Positions 52,938 to 62,500 of a stretch of 64,000 nt of DNA are shown here, in pieces; within the stretch, counting starts at the first letter, position 1; each line of letters opens with the position of its first letter. The notes beneath the pieces are model-generated. The model saw nothing but the letters and a program-made list of their open reading frames with translations. It ran no database searches and was not told the origin of the DNA. This stretch comes from Ruegeria_C sp041537905 (GTDB lineage: Bacteria > Pseudomonadota > Alphaproteobacteria > Rhodobacterales > Rhodobacteraceae), in the NCBI RefSeq assembly GCF_041537905.1, contig NZ_JBGRUO010000003.1, positions 124,001 through 188,000 on the forward strand. Reading direction: 5' to 3'. Position numbers and translations under genes: made by a program.

Positions 52938-53627
52938 ATGGCGACATTGAATGATCACAGCACGATTTCCACGCCCGTCCGGGGCGGTGGTTCCTTGCTG
53001 CCCTTCTGGATTGCCTGCCTGATTATCGCTGCCTTCCTGGTTTTCGGCGCCGGGCTTTCGCCTGATCCCAAAAGCGTGACCAGTGAGGGGGGATCGGTCG
53101 AAACCGCCTCGGCTTTGCTATGGGGCTATGCGGCACTGCTGCTGATCTGGGTGGCACCGGGCACCGCGCTGGGGCGCGGCTGGCATTTTGTCCTGTTGTT
53201 TCTGCTTTTTGCCGCGCGCGAGCTGGACATGGACAAGGCCTATCTCAGCGAGGGCATCCTGAAAGCGCGTCTTTACACCGGTGATGCGCCGCTTGGTGAA
53301 AAGTTGATCGGGCTGCTGGTGATCGCACTGATCCTGAGCGTGTTGATCCGTATGGTGCGTGAGAATCTCGGAGATTGGTGGCGTGCGCTGCGTCAGGGAA
53401 CGACCTGGGCACTTGCTGCGGGCGGCAGCCTGTTGCTGGCTGTGCTGTCCAAGACCATTGATGGTGCGGGCCGCAAATTGGCGCCGCTGGGCATTGAGTT
53501 GAGTGATAGGCTCGATAGTCGCTTGGGCATCGCCGAAGAATGGATGGAACTGGGCTTCGTCCTGCTGGCCATTCTCGCAGTCTGCCTCTGGGCGCGTGGC
53601 CGTTCGGAGTTCAACACGGCGCCCTGA
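52938..53627 (+). CDS. Multi-pass membrane protein of unknown function
   Basis: A 229-residue inner membrane protein with five to six hydrophobic segments (about 22-40, 60-78, 84-100, 124-145, 160-180, 205-222). The ATG at 52938 (AAGGA nine bases upstream) is favoured over a GTG at 52893. It contains a charged cytoplasmic loop around REN LGDWWRALRQG. No family recognised; ordinary accessory gene between ftsH and a MOSC gene. Confidence 0.72.
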   Translation: MATLNDHSTISTPVRGGGSLLPFWIACLIIAAFLVFGAGLSPDPKSVTSEGGSVETASALLWGYAALLLIWVAPGTALGRGWHFVLLFLLFAARELDMDKAYLSEGILKARLYTGDAPLGEKLIGLLVIALILSVLIRMVRENLGDWWRALRQGTTWALAAGGSLLLAVLSKTIDGAGRKLAPLGIELSDRLDSRLGIAEEWMELGFVLLAILAVCLWARGRSEFNTAP

Positions 53628-53702
53628 GGCGCGCTTTTTGTTGCCAAACCCCTGTAACCCTTCAAACTGAACCCGCATTTGCACAGAAAGCGGGGATTCG
53701 GG

Positions 53703-54278
53703 ATGCCGGTTTTGAAGGAAAGTGGCTATGCGGGAGAGGTGGTCTGGCTGGGCCATGTCGCGGCCGGGGGATCTCTGCGGGCGCACTCCACCGACCATCT
53801 CAATCTCGGCTTTGCGGGGCTGCCGGGCGAACGCCATGGCGGCGCAACCCGGGCGTCCTGCTCGCGGGTGCGCAACCTTTACCCGGAAGGCACCGAAATC
53901 CGAAATACGCGGCAATTGAGCATCCTGTCTCAGGAGGAGCTTGAGACCATCGCGCAGACCATGGGGCTGGCGCAGCTCGATCCGGCGCTGCTGGGGGCCA
54001 ATCTGGTGATCCGGGGTATTCCCGATTTCACCCATATCCCGCCATCTTCGCGATTGCAGGGGCCATCGGGGGTGGTGTTGACCATCGATCTGGAGAATCG
54101 CCCCTGTATCCTGCCCGGCAAAGAGATCGAAGCCGAGGCGCCGGGCCATGGCGCTGATTTCAAACCGGCAGCAAATGACCGGCGCGGGGTGACCGCCTGG
54201 GTCGAACGGTCTGGCGGGCTGGCGCTTGGCGACCGGCTGGTGCATTTCCAACCCGATCAGCGGGGCTGGACCCCCTGA
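53703..54278 (+). CDS. MOSC domain protein
   Basis: A 191-residue protein with the MOSC fold: strands around VVWLGHVAAGG, a central cysteine in RASCSRVRNLYPEG, TRQLSILSQEELETIA and a conserved ending. MOSC domains are found in molybdenum cofactor sulfurases and YiiM-like reductases. No MoeB/MoaE neighbour; the substrate is unknown. Start at 53703 follows GGGGATTCGG. Confidence 0.82.
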   Translation: MPVLKESGYAGEVVWLGHVAAGGSLRAHSTDHLNLGFAGLPGERHGGATRASCSRVRNLYPEGTEIRNTRQLSILSQEELETIAQTMGLAQLDPALLGANLVIRGIPDFTHIPPSSRLQGPSGVVLTIDLENRPCILPGKEIEAEAPGHGADFKPAANDRRGVTAWVERSGGLALGDRLVHFQPDQRGWTP

Positions 54279-54455
54279 AGCCCTGATAGGCCCCCGCAGT
54301 TTCCGATTTGAAACAGTTCATTTTCGGCAACGCCGCTTCGCGACAACAAAGTGTCGGAATTCCTCTCTTTCCCAAAGCGACGCGGCGTTAGGAGTGGCGC
54401 AGAGCCGTCAGCGTATGCGTCGGCATGCATCGCAGTCTAACAGGGATCGCCGCAC

Positions 54456-56132
54456 ATGAGTTACAAGTCTGACATTGAGATAGCGCGGGAGGCTGTTAAG
54501 CGGCCCATATTTGAGATTGGGGACAGGCTTGGGATCGGTCGTGACGATCTTTTGCCCTATGGCCATGACAAGGCGAAGGTGAGCCAGGAGTTTATCGACT
54601 CGGTTCAGGATCGCGAAGACGGCAAGCTGATCCTGGTCACCGCGATCAACCCGACGCCTGCGGGTGAGGGCAAGACGACGACCACGGTGGGTCTGGGCGA
54701 CGGGCTGAACCGGATCGGCAAGAACGCGATGATCTGTATCCGCGAGGCCTCGCTGGGTCCGAACTTCGGCATGAAGGGCGGCGCAGCGGGCGGCGGTTAT
54801 GCGCAGGTGGTTCCGATGGAGGAGATGAACCTGCATTTTACCGGCGATTTCCACGCCATCACCAGCGCGCATTCGCTGCTCAGCGCGATGATCGACAACC
54901 ATATCTACTGGGGCAATTCCTGCGAGATCGACATCCGTCGGGTCGCGTGGCGCCGTGTGGTCGACATGAATGACCGCGCCCTGCGCCAGATCACGGCATC
55001 GCTGGGCGGTGTCAGCAACGGCTTCCCGCGCGAGACCGGGTTCGACATCACCGTGGCCTCGGAAGTGATGGCGATCCTGTGCCTGGCCACCGATCTGAAG
55101 GATCTGGAAAAGCGTCTGGGCGACATCATCGTGGCCTATCGGCGTGACAAGAGCCCGGTCTATTGCCGCGACATCAAGGCCGAAGGCGCGATGACCGTGC
55201 TGCTGAAAGACGCGATGCAGCCCAACCTGGTGCAAACGCTGGAAAACAACCCCGCCTTCGTGCATGGCGGACCGTTTGCCAATATCGCCCATGGCTGCAA
55301 CTCGGTGATTGCCACCAAGACCGCGCTGAAGGTCTGCGATTATGTGGTGACCGAGGCCGGTTTTGGCGCCGATCTGGGGGCCGAGAAATTCATGAACATC
55401 AAGTGCCGCAAGGCCGGTATCGCGCCCTCGGCGGTGGTGCTGGTGGCCACGGTGCGCGCGATGAAGATGAATGGCGGCGTGGCCAAGGCCGATCTTGGCG
55501 CGGAAAATGTCGATGCGGTCAAATCGGGCTGCGCCAACCTCGGTCGTCATATCGAGAACGTCAAATCCTTCGGCGTGCCGGTGGTGGTCGCGATCAACCA
55601 TTTCGTCACCGACACGGATGCCGAGGTGCAGGCGGTGAAGGATTATTGCGCGGATCACGGCGTTGAGGCGGTGCTGTCGCGGCACTGGGAGCTGGGCTCG
55701 GAAGGTTCGGCGCCGCTGGCCGAGAAGGTGGTGGAAATCGTCGAGGGCGGCACCGCCAACTTCGCGCCGATCTATCCCGACGAGATGCCGCTGTTCGAAA
55801 AGATCGAAACCATCGCCAAGCGCATCTACCGCGCCGACGAAGTGCTGGCCGACAACAAGATCCGCAACCAGCTGCGCGAATGGGAAGAGGCGGGTTATGG
55901 CAATCTGCCGGTCTGCATGGCCAAGACGCAGTATTCCTTCTCGACCGATCCCAGCTTGCGCGGCGCGCCGGTGGGCCATTCGGTGCCGGTCCGCGAGGTG
56001 CGCCTCAGCGCGGGTGCGGGCTTTATCGTTGTGGTGTGCGGCGAGATCATGACCATGCCGGGTCTGCCGCGCGTTCCTGCGGCTGAGAGCATCAGACTTA
56101 ACGACGCAGGTCAGATCGAGGGCTTGTTCTGA
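54456..56132 (+). CDS. fhs: Formate-tetrahydrofolate ligase
   Basis: A 558-residue enzyme: formate + THF + ATP gives 10-formyl-THF. ATP-binding loop TPAGEGKTTTT is at residues 67-77, preceded by LITAINP-type segment; the family's conserved GGGYAQVVPMEEMNLHF block follows at about 106-122. Followed by chorismate mutase and folD, the next enzyme of the C1 folate route. Confidence 0.96.
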   Translation: MSYKSDIEIAREAVKRPIFEIGDRLGIGRDDLLPYGHDKAKVSQEFIDSVQDREDGKLILVTAINPTPAGEGKTTTTVGLGDGLNRIGKNAMICIREASLGPNFGMKGGAAGGGYAQVVPMEEMNLHFTGDFHAITSAHSLLSAMIDNHIYWGNSCEIDIRRVAWRRVVDMNDRALRQITASLGGVSNGFPRETGFDITVASEVMAILCLATDLKDLEKRLGDIIVAYRRDKSPVYCRDIKAEGAMTVLLKDAMQPNLVQTLENNPAFVHGGPFANIAHGCNSVIATKTALKVCDYVVTEAGFGADLGAEKFMNIKCRKAGIAPSAVVLVATVRAMKMNGGVAKADLGAENVDAVKSGCANLGRHIENVKSFGVPVVVAINHFVTDTDAEVQAVKDYCADHGVEAVLSRHWELGSEGSAPLAEKVVEIVEGGTANFAPIYPDEMPLFEKIETIAKRIYRADEVLADNKIRNQLREWEEAGYGNLPVCMAKTQYSFSTDPSLRGAPVGHSVPVREVRLSAGAGFIVVVCGEIMTMPGLPRVPAAESIRLNDAGQIEGLF

Positions 56133-56190
56133 CCGGCCAAATAAGACATCCCGTGGCCCGGGAGAGTGTTCCGGGCCGCAGGAGAGTTTG

Positions 56191-56496
56191 ATGCCCCCTC
56201 TGAAAGCGCCGCAGGACTGCGAGACGATGCAGGATCTGCGGGTCCAGATCGACAGGCTTGATCAACAGTTGGTTGAGATGCTGCTGGAGCGCGCGCGTTA
56301 TATCGACCGCGCCTCGCAGCTCAAACCCGGCGAAGGTCTGCCCGCTCGCATCCCGGACCGTGTCGAAGAGGTGGTGGCAAATGTCCGCGCCAGGGCGGGC
56401 CAGTCCGGGTTGGACCCCGATCTGGCCGAACAGCTCTGGCGCATCCTGATTGACTGGTCGATCGCGCGCGAAGAACGCGTGCTCGGCCCTGATTGA
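56191..56496 (+). CDS. Chorismate mutase (AroQ type)
   Basis: A 101-residue all-helical chorismate mutase, converting chorismate to prephenate. Conserved positions are visible: LRVQIDRLDQQLVEMLLERARYI (about 16-38) with the usual Arg, Asp and Glu. ATG with CAGGAGAG five bases upstream. It lies between fhs and folD; the folate link may reflect that chorismate feeds both aromatic amino acids and pABA. Confidence 0.9.
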   Translation: MPPLKAPQDCETMQDLRVQIDRLDQQLVEMLLERARYIDRASQLKPGEGLPARIPDRVEEVVANVRARAGQSGLDPDLAEQLWRILIDWSIAREERVLGPD

Positions 56497-56550
56497 AATC
56501 CATGACCGGGCGGGGCTGTCCCGCCAGGGTCCGAGCAGGGGGAGACCCGA

Positions 56551-57468
56551 ATGGGCGCGCAAATCATCGACGGAAAGGCCTTTGCCGCACAGGTGCGCGG
56601 GCAGGTGGCCGGGCATGTGGCGACACTGAAGGCAGAGCACGGGATCACCCCTGGCCTCGCCGTGGTGCTGGTGGGCGAGGACCCGGCCAGCCAGGTCTAT
56701 GTGCGCTCCAAGGGCAAGATGACCGTCGAGGTCGGCATGAACTCCTACGAGCACAAACTGGAGGCCGACACGTCTGAGGCGGATCTGCTGGCGCTGATCG
56801 ATCAGCTTAACAATGACCCGGCGGTGCATGGCATTCTGGTGCAGCTGCCGCTGCCCGGCCATCTGAACGAGGATCTGGTGATCAACTCGATCGATCCGGC
56901 CAAGGATGTGGACGGGTTCCATATCTCGAATGTGGGTCTGCTGGGGACGGGGCAGAAATCCATGGTGCCGTGCACGCCGCTGGGCTGCCTGATGATGCTG
57001 CGCGATCATCATGGGTCGCTGTCGGGTCTGGACGCTGTGGTTGTGGGCCGCTCCAACATCGTCGGCAAGCCGATGGCGCAGCTTTTGCTGGGCGATAGCT
57101 GCACCGTCACCATCGCGCATTCCCGCACCAAGGACCTTCCGGACGTGGTCCGCCGCGCCGATATCGTGGTGGCCGCTGTGGGACGCCCCGAAATGGTGCC
57201 CGGCGACTGGATCAAGCCCGGCGCCACGGTGATCGATGTGGGCATCAACCGCATCGAGGCGCCTGAGAAGGGCACCAATGAAGACGGCAGCGTGAAAACC
57301 CGCCTCGTCGGCGACGTCCACTATGACAGCGCCGCCGCAATCGCCGGAGCCATCACCCCCGTCCCCGGCGGCGTCGGCCCCATGACCATCGCCTGCCTGC
57401 TGGCCAACACCCTCACAGCCGCCTGCCGCGCAAACGGGCTCCCGGAACCAGAAGGGCTGACCGCTTAA
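56551..57468 (+). CDS. folD: Methylenetetrahydrofolate dehydrogenase/cyclohydrolase
   Basis: A 305-residue bifunctional enzyme. Y50 and K54 in VYVRSKG are the catalytic pair and the DVDGFH block (about 124-129) the substrate site; VVVGRSNIVGKP binds NADP. Oxidises 5,10-methylene-THF and hydrolyses the methenyl form. Ribosome site GGGGGAGACCCGA. Confidence 0.95.
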   Translation: MGAQIIDGKAFAAQVRGQVAGHVATLKAEHGITPGLAVVLVGEDPASQVYVRSKGKMTVEVGMNSYEHKLEADTSEADLLALIDQLNNDPAVHGILVQLPLPGHLNEDLVINSIDPAKDVDGFHISNVGLLGTGQKSMVPCTPLGCLMMLRDHHGSLSGLDAVVVGRSNIVGKPMAQLLLGDSCTVTIAHSRTKDLPDVVRRADIVVAAVGRPEMVPGDWIKPGATVIDVGINRIEAPEKGTNEDGSVKTRLVGDVHYDSAAAIAGAITPVPGGVGPMTIACLLANTLTAACRANGLPEPEGLTA

Positions 57469-57872
57469 GGCGCAACAGGCACCATCGTCCCCTGTAAAAG
57501 GGCGACATGGGTTTCCTGCTCGCCTGCGACGGCATAGACATCCGCGGTGACAATAATCAGCCTGCGGCCGGGCTTCACCACCCGGCCCACCGCGCGCAGC
57601 CGCTGACCGCGCGCCGGGGCGAGCAGGTTGATCTTCATCTCAGCGGTCATCACTTCCTGTGGTTCGGGCACGAGTGTCAGCGCGGCGTAGCCCGCCGCCG
57701 AATCCCCCAGCGCAAAACTCAACGCTGCATGGGCTGCCCCTTGCTGTTGCAGGGCGATCTCAAGGATCGGTGCACTCAGCACTACGCGGCCTTCGGATAT
57801 CTCGTCGATCCGGGCGCTAAACGTCGCCATCATGGATTGTCGCGCAAAACTGTCCCTGATCCGCTGATCCAT
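57465..57872 (-). CDS. PaaI family hot-dog thioesterase
   Basis: A 135-residue thioesterase with the hot-dog core from about 40 to 125 (GAAHAALSFALGDSAAGYAAL). Convergent with folD, stops sharing the TTAA at 57465-57468. Hydrolyses an acyl-CoA; no pathway context. Confidence 0.85.
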   Translation of the reverse strand: MDQRIRDSFARQSMMATFSARIDEISEGRVVLSAPILEIALQQQGAAHAALSFALGDSAAGYAALTLVPEPQEVMTAEMKINLLAPARGQRLRAVGRVVKPGRRLIIVTADVYAVAGEQETHVALLQGTMVPVAP

Positions 57873-57899
57873 TGTTCCGCCTTTCTGAGTGTGGCCAGT

Positions 57900-58568
57900 T
57901 CAGCCGTCGCGCGGCATCGGCACGGCGCGCGGTGGGCTGCCCGTCAGGATCGCCAGCGCATCGGGGCGCATCAGGTCGCACAGGACCGGCTCGTTGCAGT
58001 GCAGCCCGCCGGTATAGGTGCCATAGGCGGGCAACAGCAGCCGGTCCCGATCTACCAGAAAAGCCGCGCGGGTGATGCTGCGGCCACGGGTGCGGACGCG
58101 CGCTTTGGGGTGGTAATGCCCCGAGATTTCGCCCATGGTGCCTGGCTTTGCGATATGGCGGAAGGTAACCGTGTCGATGCGAACCTCGTGCCGGTGCTGG
58201 CCGCCGATCTCGACCGGGCCGGGATCGTGATTACCCTCGATCCAGGTCCATTCACGTCCCGCCTGCAGCGAGGCGATCCATTGCCGGTCCCCCTCACCAA
58301 GTGCACGCGCTGCATCCAGATCGTCAAAACTGTCGCCCAGACAGATCACGATGCGCGCACCGGTCTGATCCAGATCATCGGCGAGGCGGTTGAGCGTGTC
58401 GCGGGTTTCATAGGGTGGCAGGGCGGGCGCCCCGCGTCGGGCAATCCGCTCGGACTTGCCCAGATGCAGATCCGAGACGCAGAGCAGCCGCCAGTCCGGC
58501 CACCAGAGCGCGCCGGAGCCCAGTGCCACAAGATGCTTGCCCGCGAATTCAAACTCAAACCCGTTCAT
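57900..58568 (-). CDS. pdeM: Ligase-associated DNA damage response endonuclease PdeM
   Basis: A 222-residue calcineurin-like metallophosphoesterase. Metal motifs are all present: SDLHLG (32-37), GDS (78-80), GNHD (112-115) and GHYHP (150-154). The ATG at 58568 is used. It lies 40 bases after the helicase, matching the ligase-associated DNA damage response clusters, though the ligase and exonuclease members are not adjacent here. Confidence 0.9.
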   Translation of the reverse strand: MNGFEFEFAGKHLVALGSGALWWPDWRLLCVSDLHLGKSERIARRGAPALPPYETRDTLNRLADDLDQTGARIVICLGDSFDDLDAARALGEGDRQWIASLQAGREWTWIEGNHDPGPVEIGGQHRHEVRIDTVTFRHIAKPGTMGEISGHYHPKARVRTRGRSITRAAFLVDRDRLLLPAYGTYTGGLHCNEPVLCDLMRPDALAILTGSPPRAVPMPRDG

Positions 58569-58608
58569 GCTCCGTTCTTCCCTCGGATCGCGTCCGTTCG
58601 CAAGCCCT

Positions 58609-61017
58609 TTAAGCACTCAAACCGGCCTCGGATAGCAGGCGTTCGCTTTCCTCGGCCAGCAGCCGCTCTTCGGCTGATCCCTTGACCGGCACCTTGCCGA
58701 CTTCCAGCAGCAGCGGCGCGGCCAGTGGCGTGATCCGGTCCAGCCGCACAAGGTCGATCCGGTCGCCGACCCGCGCGATCATCTCTTCGATACGGCCGAA
58801 ATCCACCAGCCCGCGCATGGCCTCGTCCCGGGTGATCTGCATCAGCACATGATCAGGGTCGTATTTCAGCAGCGTGTCATAGAGGATATCGGATGAAAAC
58901 GTCGCCTGACGCCCGCTTTTGCGCTGACCGCCGGTGTTGCGTTCGATCAGCCCGGCGATGGTGGCCGAGGCCCGAAACGTCCGCTTCATCACCGCATTGC
59001 CCGCCAGCCAGCTCTCCAGCCCGTCGCGCAGCGCCTCAATGCGAAACAGTGGCGCTGCATCGGTCAGCGCGTCCAGCCCCCAGATCAGCGTCGCGTAATC
59101 GGTCGAGACAAAGCCCAACGGGTGCAGGCCGACCTCTTCCATCCGCTTGGTCAGCAGCAGGCCCAACGTCTGCATCGCGTTGCGACCAGCAAAGCCATAG
59201 ACGCAGACATGTTCACGCCCGTCATGGGGGAAGCTTTCGACCAGCAGCCGTCCCCGCTGGGGCAGTTGCGAGACATCACGCTGTAAGCCGAGCCAGTCGG
59301 CGGTGTGACGGGGCAGTTGTGGCCAGCTCTCTTGTGCGAACATGTCGAGGATGCGGGCGCTAAGCTGGGTGGAGGTGGCGAATTTCGTGCCCATGAAGGT
59401 GGCGATCTTGGGTTTCTTGTCGGCGCGGCGGGTGACTTCGACCGTCATCTCGCGCAGACCCTCATAGCGCACGATCTGCCCGCCGATCAGGAACGTGTCG
59501 CCGGGCGTGAGAGAGGCGGCGAAGCCTTCCTCGATCTCACCCAAGGGCTTGCCGCCCCGGTTGCGTTTCAGTCGCACCTTCAGCGTGTCAGTGTCCTGAA
59601 TGGTGCCGATATTCATCCGGAGTCGCGCAGCCGCGCGTGGGTCGCGCAACTGCCAGTGCCCGTCGGGGCGCTGTTGCAGGCGCTGCCAGCGGTCATAGGC
59701 GCGCAGGGCATAGCCGCCGGTTCCACAGAAATCGAGGCAATCGTCGAACTCCGCCCGCGTCAGATCAGCGAAAGGCCCCGCTGAAGTCATCTGCTCATAG
59801 AGCGCACCCGCTTCAAACGGACCAGCAGCGGCGGCGATCAGGATATGCTGGCACAGCACATCGCGGGGGCCGCGCCCGCGCGGGTCTCCATCCAGATCAT
59901 GCGCCTTGACGGCTTCCAAAGCAGCGACGCATTCCACCACCTCGAACCGGTTGGCGGGGACCAGCAGCGCCTTGGAGGGCGCGTTATAGCGGTGATTGGC
60001 GCGTCCGATCCGCTGCACCAGCCGTTTGACGTTCTTGGGTGCACCGATCTGGATCACCAGGTCGACATCGCCCCAATCGATGCCCAGATCGAGCGAGCCG
60101 GTGCAGACGATGGCGCGCAACTCGCCGCGCACCATCGCCCCCTCAACCCGTTCGCGCTGCTGCCGGTCGAGCGAGCCGTGATGGATGCCGATCGGCAGGC
60201 CTTCCTCATTGGCAAGCCACAGATTGTGAAAGAAAATTTCCGCCTGCGCGCGGGTGTTGTGAAAGATCAGCGTGGTATTGTGCCGGCGTATCTGCTCCAG
60301 CACCGCCGGGATCGCGTAAGCCGCGCCGCCGCCCGACCAGGGCGGCATTTCCTCGGTCTTCAGCATGGCGATATCGGGGTCAGGGCCGGGATCGGCCAGC
60401 AGGATGTCGCAGGGGTCGGGATGGCGGGCGAGCAGGCGGGCTATGGCGTCGGGGTCCTCGACCGTGGCCGAAAGCCCCACGCGCCGCAGATCGGGGCAGA
60501 GCGTTTGCAGATGTGCCAGCGCCAACATCAGCTGATCGCCGCGTTTGCTTTCGGCCAGAGCGTGGATTTCATCTACGACCACCCGCTGCAACCCGGCAAA
60601 CATGCGCGGCGCGTCCTCGTAAGAGGTCAGCAGCGCCAGGCTTTCCGGTGTGGTCAGCAGGATATGCGGCGGGTCGGCGCGCTGGCGCTTTTTCTGCGTG
60701 GCCGAGGTATCGCCAGTGCGGTCCTCAATCCGGATCGGCAGGCCGATCTCGTCCACCGGTGTGCGCAGGTTACGCTTGATATCCGCCGCCAGCGCCTTGA
60801 GCGGCGAGACATAGAGTGTGTGCAGGCCGTCGTGATCGCCATTGGCCAGTTCCGCCAGCGTTGGCAGAAACCCGGCCATCGTCTTGCCGCCGCCGGTGGG
60901 CGCAATCAGCAGCGTCGCCGGGTCATGTGCCCGGTCGAACATATCCTGCTGATGCGGATGGATCGACCAGCCCTTGGCTGCGAACCAGTTCAGAATTGCG
61001 GGGGGAATCTGCGCCAT
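58609..61017 (-). CDS. Ligase-associated DNA damage response DEXH helicase (Lhr family)
   Basis: An 802-residue helicase: Walker A APTGGGKT at 39-46, DEIH box later (VVDEIHALAE), a C-terminal helicase domain and the Lhr C-terminal region. Shorter than E. coli Lhr (1538), as in the ligase-associated subfamily. Paired with PdeM. Likely single-strand repair; function partly known. Confidence 0.9.
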   Translation of the reverse strand: MAQIPPAILNWFAAKGWSIHPHQQDMFDRAHDPATLLIAPTGGGKTMAGFLPTLAELANGDHDGLHTLYVSPLKALAADIKRNLRTPVDEIGLPIRIEDRTGDTSATQKKRQRADPPHILLTTPESLALLTSYEDAPRMFAGLQRVVVDEIHALAESKRGDQLMLALAHLQTLCPDLRRVGLSATVEDPDAIARLLARHPDPCDILLADPGPDPDIAMLKTEEMPPWSGGGAAYAIPAVLEQIRRHNTTLIFHNTRAQAEIFFHNLWLANEEGLPIGIHHGSLDRQQRERVEGAMVRGELRAIVCTGSLDLGIDWGDVDLVIQIGAPKNVKRLVQRIGRANHRYNAPSKALLVPANRFEVVECVAALEAVKAHDLDGDPRGRGPRDVLCQHILIAAAAGPFEAGALYEQMTSAGPFADLTRAEFDDCLDFCGTGGYALRAYDRWQRLQQRPDGHWQLRDPRAAARLRMNIGTIQDTDTLKVRLKRNRGGKPLGEIEEGFAASLTPGDTFLIGGQIVRYEGLREMTVEVTRRADKKPKIATFMGTKFATSTQLSARILDMFAQESWPQLPRHTADWLGLQRDVSQLPQRGRLLVESFPHDGREHVCVYGFAGRNAMQTLGLLLTKRMEEVGLHPLGFVSTDYATLIWGLDALTDAAPLFRIEALRDGLESWLAGNAVMKRTFRASATIAGLIERNTGGQRKSGRQATFSSDILYDTLLKYDPDHVLMQITRDEAMRGLVDFGRIEEMIARVGDRIDLVRLDRITPLAAPLLLEVGKVPVKGSAEERLLAEESERLLSEAGLSA

Positions 61018-61076
61018 TGCAGGCAGCTTACCGCAGCGGTTTCGCCTTTGGAACGGGTGCGCGGGGCGTGCGCAAG

Positions 61077-62384
61077 TTAGTGAACGATCTCTTCTTCCTT
61101 CACGAACATGTTCGCCCAGGCGCGGTCGATCAGTTCGGGGCTCATCTGATAGGGGATGCCCTCGAACTCGCAGATGGCGATCATTTGGTCGATCAGGAAG
61201 ACCGGCTGATAATTCGCGTAGATGTTGTCGATAGTCGGGTATTTGACCTTGAGCAGATGCACCAGCGCGCGCTCATCCAGCGGCATACCTTTTTTGCGGG
61301 CAACCAGCGCAAAGATTTTCAGGAAGTTTTCCTGATCCGGCCCGTCGATCTTGATCTTGAAGAAGATCCGGCGCAGCGCCGCCTTGTCGAAAATTTCGTT
61401 GGGGTGGAAGTTGGTTGAGAAGATTACCAGCGTGTCAAACGGCACCTCGAATTTCTCGCCCGATTGCAGGGCAAGGATGTCCTTGCTTTCCTCCAGCGGG
61501 ACGATCCAGCGGTTGATCAGGGCCTGCGGCGGTTCGGCCTGACGGCCAAGGTCGTCGACGATGAAGATGCCGCCGGTGGATTTCAACTGCAGCGGTGCCT
61601 GATAGGTGCGCGCGGTCGGGTTGTATACCAGATCGAGCATCGAGAGCGAGAGCTCACCCCCGGTGACCACGGTGGGGCGTTCGCACATCACATAGCGGCT
61701 GTCGAAGCGCTTGCGGCGGCGCAGCTGGGTCGGATCGTCAGCCTCTTGTTCGATGGCGTTATGCACGATCGGGTCATAGACGGTGATGACCTGACCGGAA
61801 TATTCAATGGCGCGTGGCACATAGACCTTGTCCCCCAGCGCGTCGCGGATGCCGTTCGAGATCGAGGATTTCCCGTTGCCCGGCGGGCCATACATCAGGA
61901 TCGAACGCCCGGCGCTGACGGCGGGACCGAGGTGATCCAGCAGGCTGTCAGGCAGCACCAGATGGCCCATGGCGTTGGTCAATTGTTCGCGCGTGACCTG
62001 AATATTGCGGATCGACTGGCGCTTGACCTGTTCGCTATAGACCTCCAGCGGCACCGGCATCGCGCCGAAATATTCCGACTGGCTCAGCGCGTCCAGCGCG
62101 CGGGCGCGCCCGGCATCGGTCAGCTGATACCCCATTTCATTGCCGTTATTGGCGTTGAGTGTGCCCGTTGCCTCCAGCAGTTTCTGATCGCGGGCCATGT
62201 CGACCAGTTCCTGCGTCACCGATCCAGGCAGGCAGATCGCTTGGGCGATCTCGCTGACCATTTCTAGGTTCTTGCGGAAAATCGTCTTGAGCAAAATGTC
62301 CCGCATCATCACGATGGGAAGGCGCATCTCGCCCAGCCCGTTGGGGGCAGGGGGCGCCACGACATTGGGGGTCTGCATATTCAT
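61077..62384 (-). CDS. AAA ATPase associated with the Tad pilus locus
   Basis: A 435-residue ATPase: Walker A GPPGNGKS at 166-173, Walker B IFIVDDLG. The N-terminal 150 residues are helical with a distinct domain. The protein is encoded beside prepilin peptidase and TadD. It is not the TadA/CpaF ATPase; more like an MoxR-type regulator/ATPase found in roseobacter Tad regions. Start ATG at 62384 or 62378. Confidence 0.8.
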   Translation of the reverse strand: MNMQTPNVVAPPAPNGLGEMRLPIVMMRDILLKTIFRKNLEMVSEIAQAICLPGSVTQELVDMARDQKLLEATGTLNANNGNEMGYQLTDAGRARALDALSQSEYFGAMPVPLEVYSEQVKRQSIRNIQVTREQLTNAMGHLVLPDSLLDHLGPAVSAGRSILMYGPPGNGKSSISNGIRDALGDKVYVPRAIEYSGQVITVYDPIVHNAIEQEADDPTQLRRRKRFDSRYVMCERPTVVTGGELSLSMLDLVYNPTARTYQAPLQLKSTGGIFIVDDLGRQAEPPQALINRWIVPLEESKDILALQSGEKFEVPFDTLVIFSTNFHPNEIFDKAALRRIFFKIKIDGPDQENFLKIFALVARKKGMPLDERALVHLLKVKYPTIDNIYANYQPVFLIDQMIAICEFEGIPYQMSPELIDRAWANMFVKEEEIVH

Positions 62385-62500
62385 CGGTAAAATCCGTCTT
62401 GGACTGGCTCATCAAAACGCTGCGGTCCACCCGCATGGCGCGAAACTGCCCGCCTATTGTGGCAGCAGAAGGGCAAAGCCGGGGCAGAGACGGGGATTGT

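Noticed and set aside
50974..52947. A 657-residue minus-strand open frame opposite ftsH
   Set aside because: Composition is that of an antisense frame; ftsH is unambiguous on the plus strand.
54279..54455. A tetrahydrofolate riboswitch upstream of fhs
   Set aside because: No conserved stem pattern could be recognised in the 177 bases; a covariance search would be needed.
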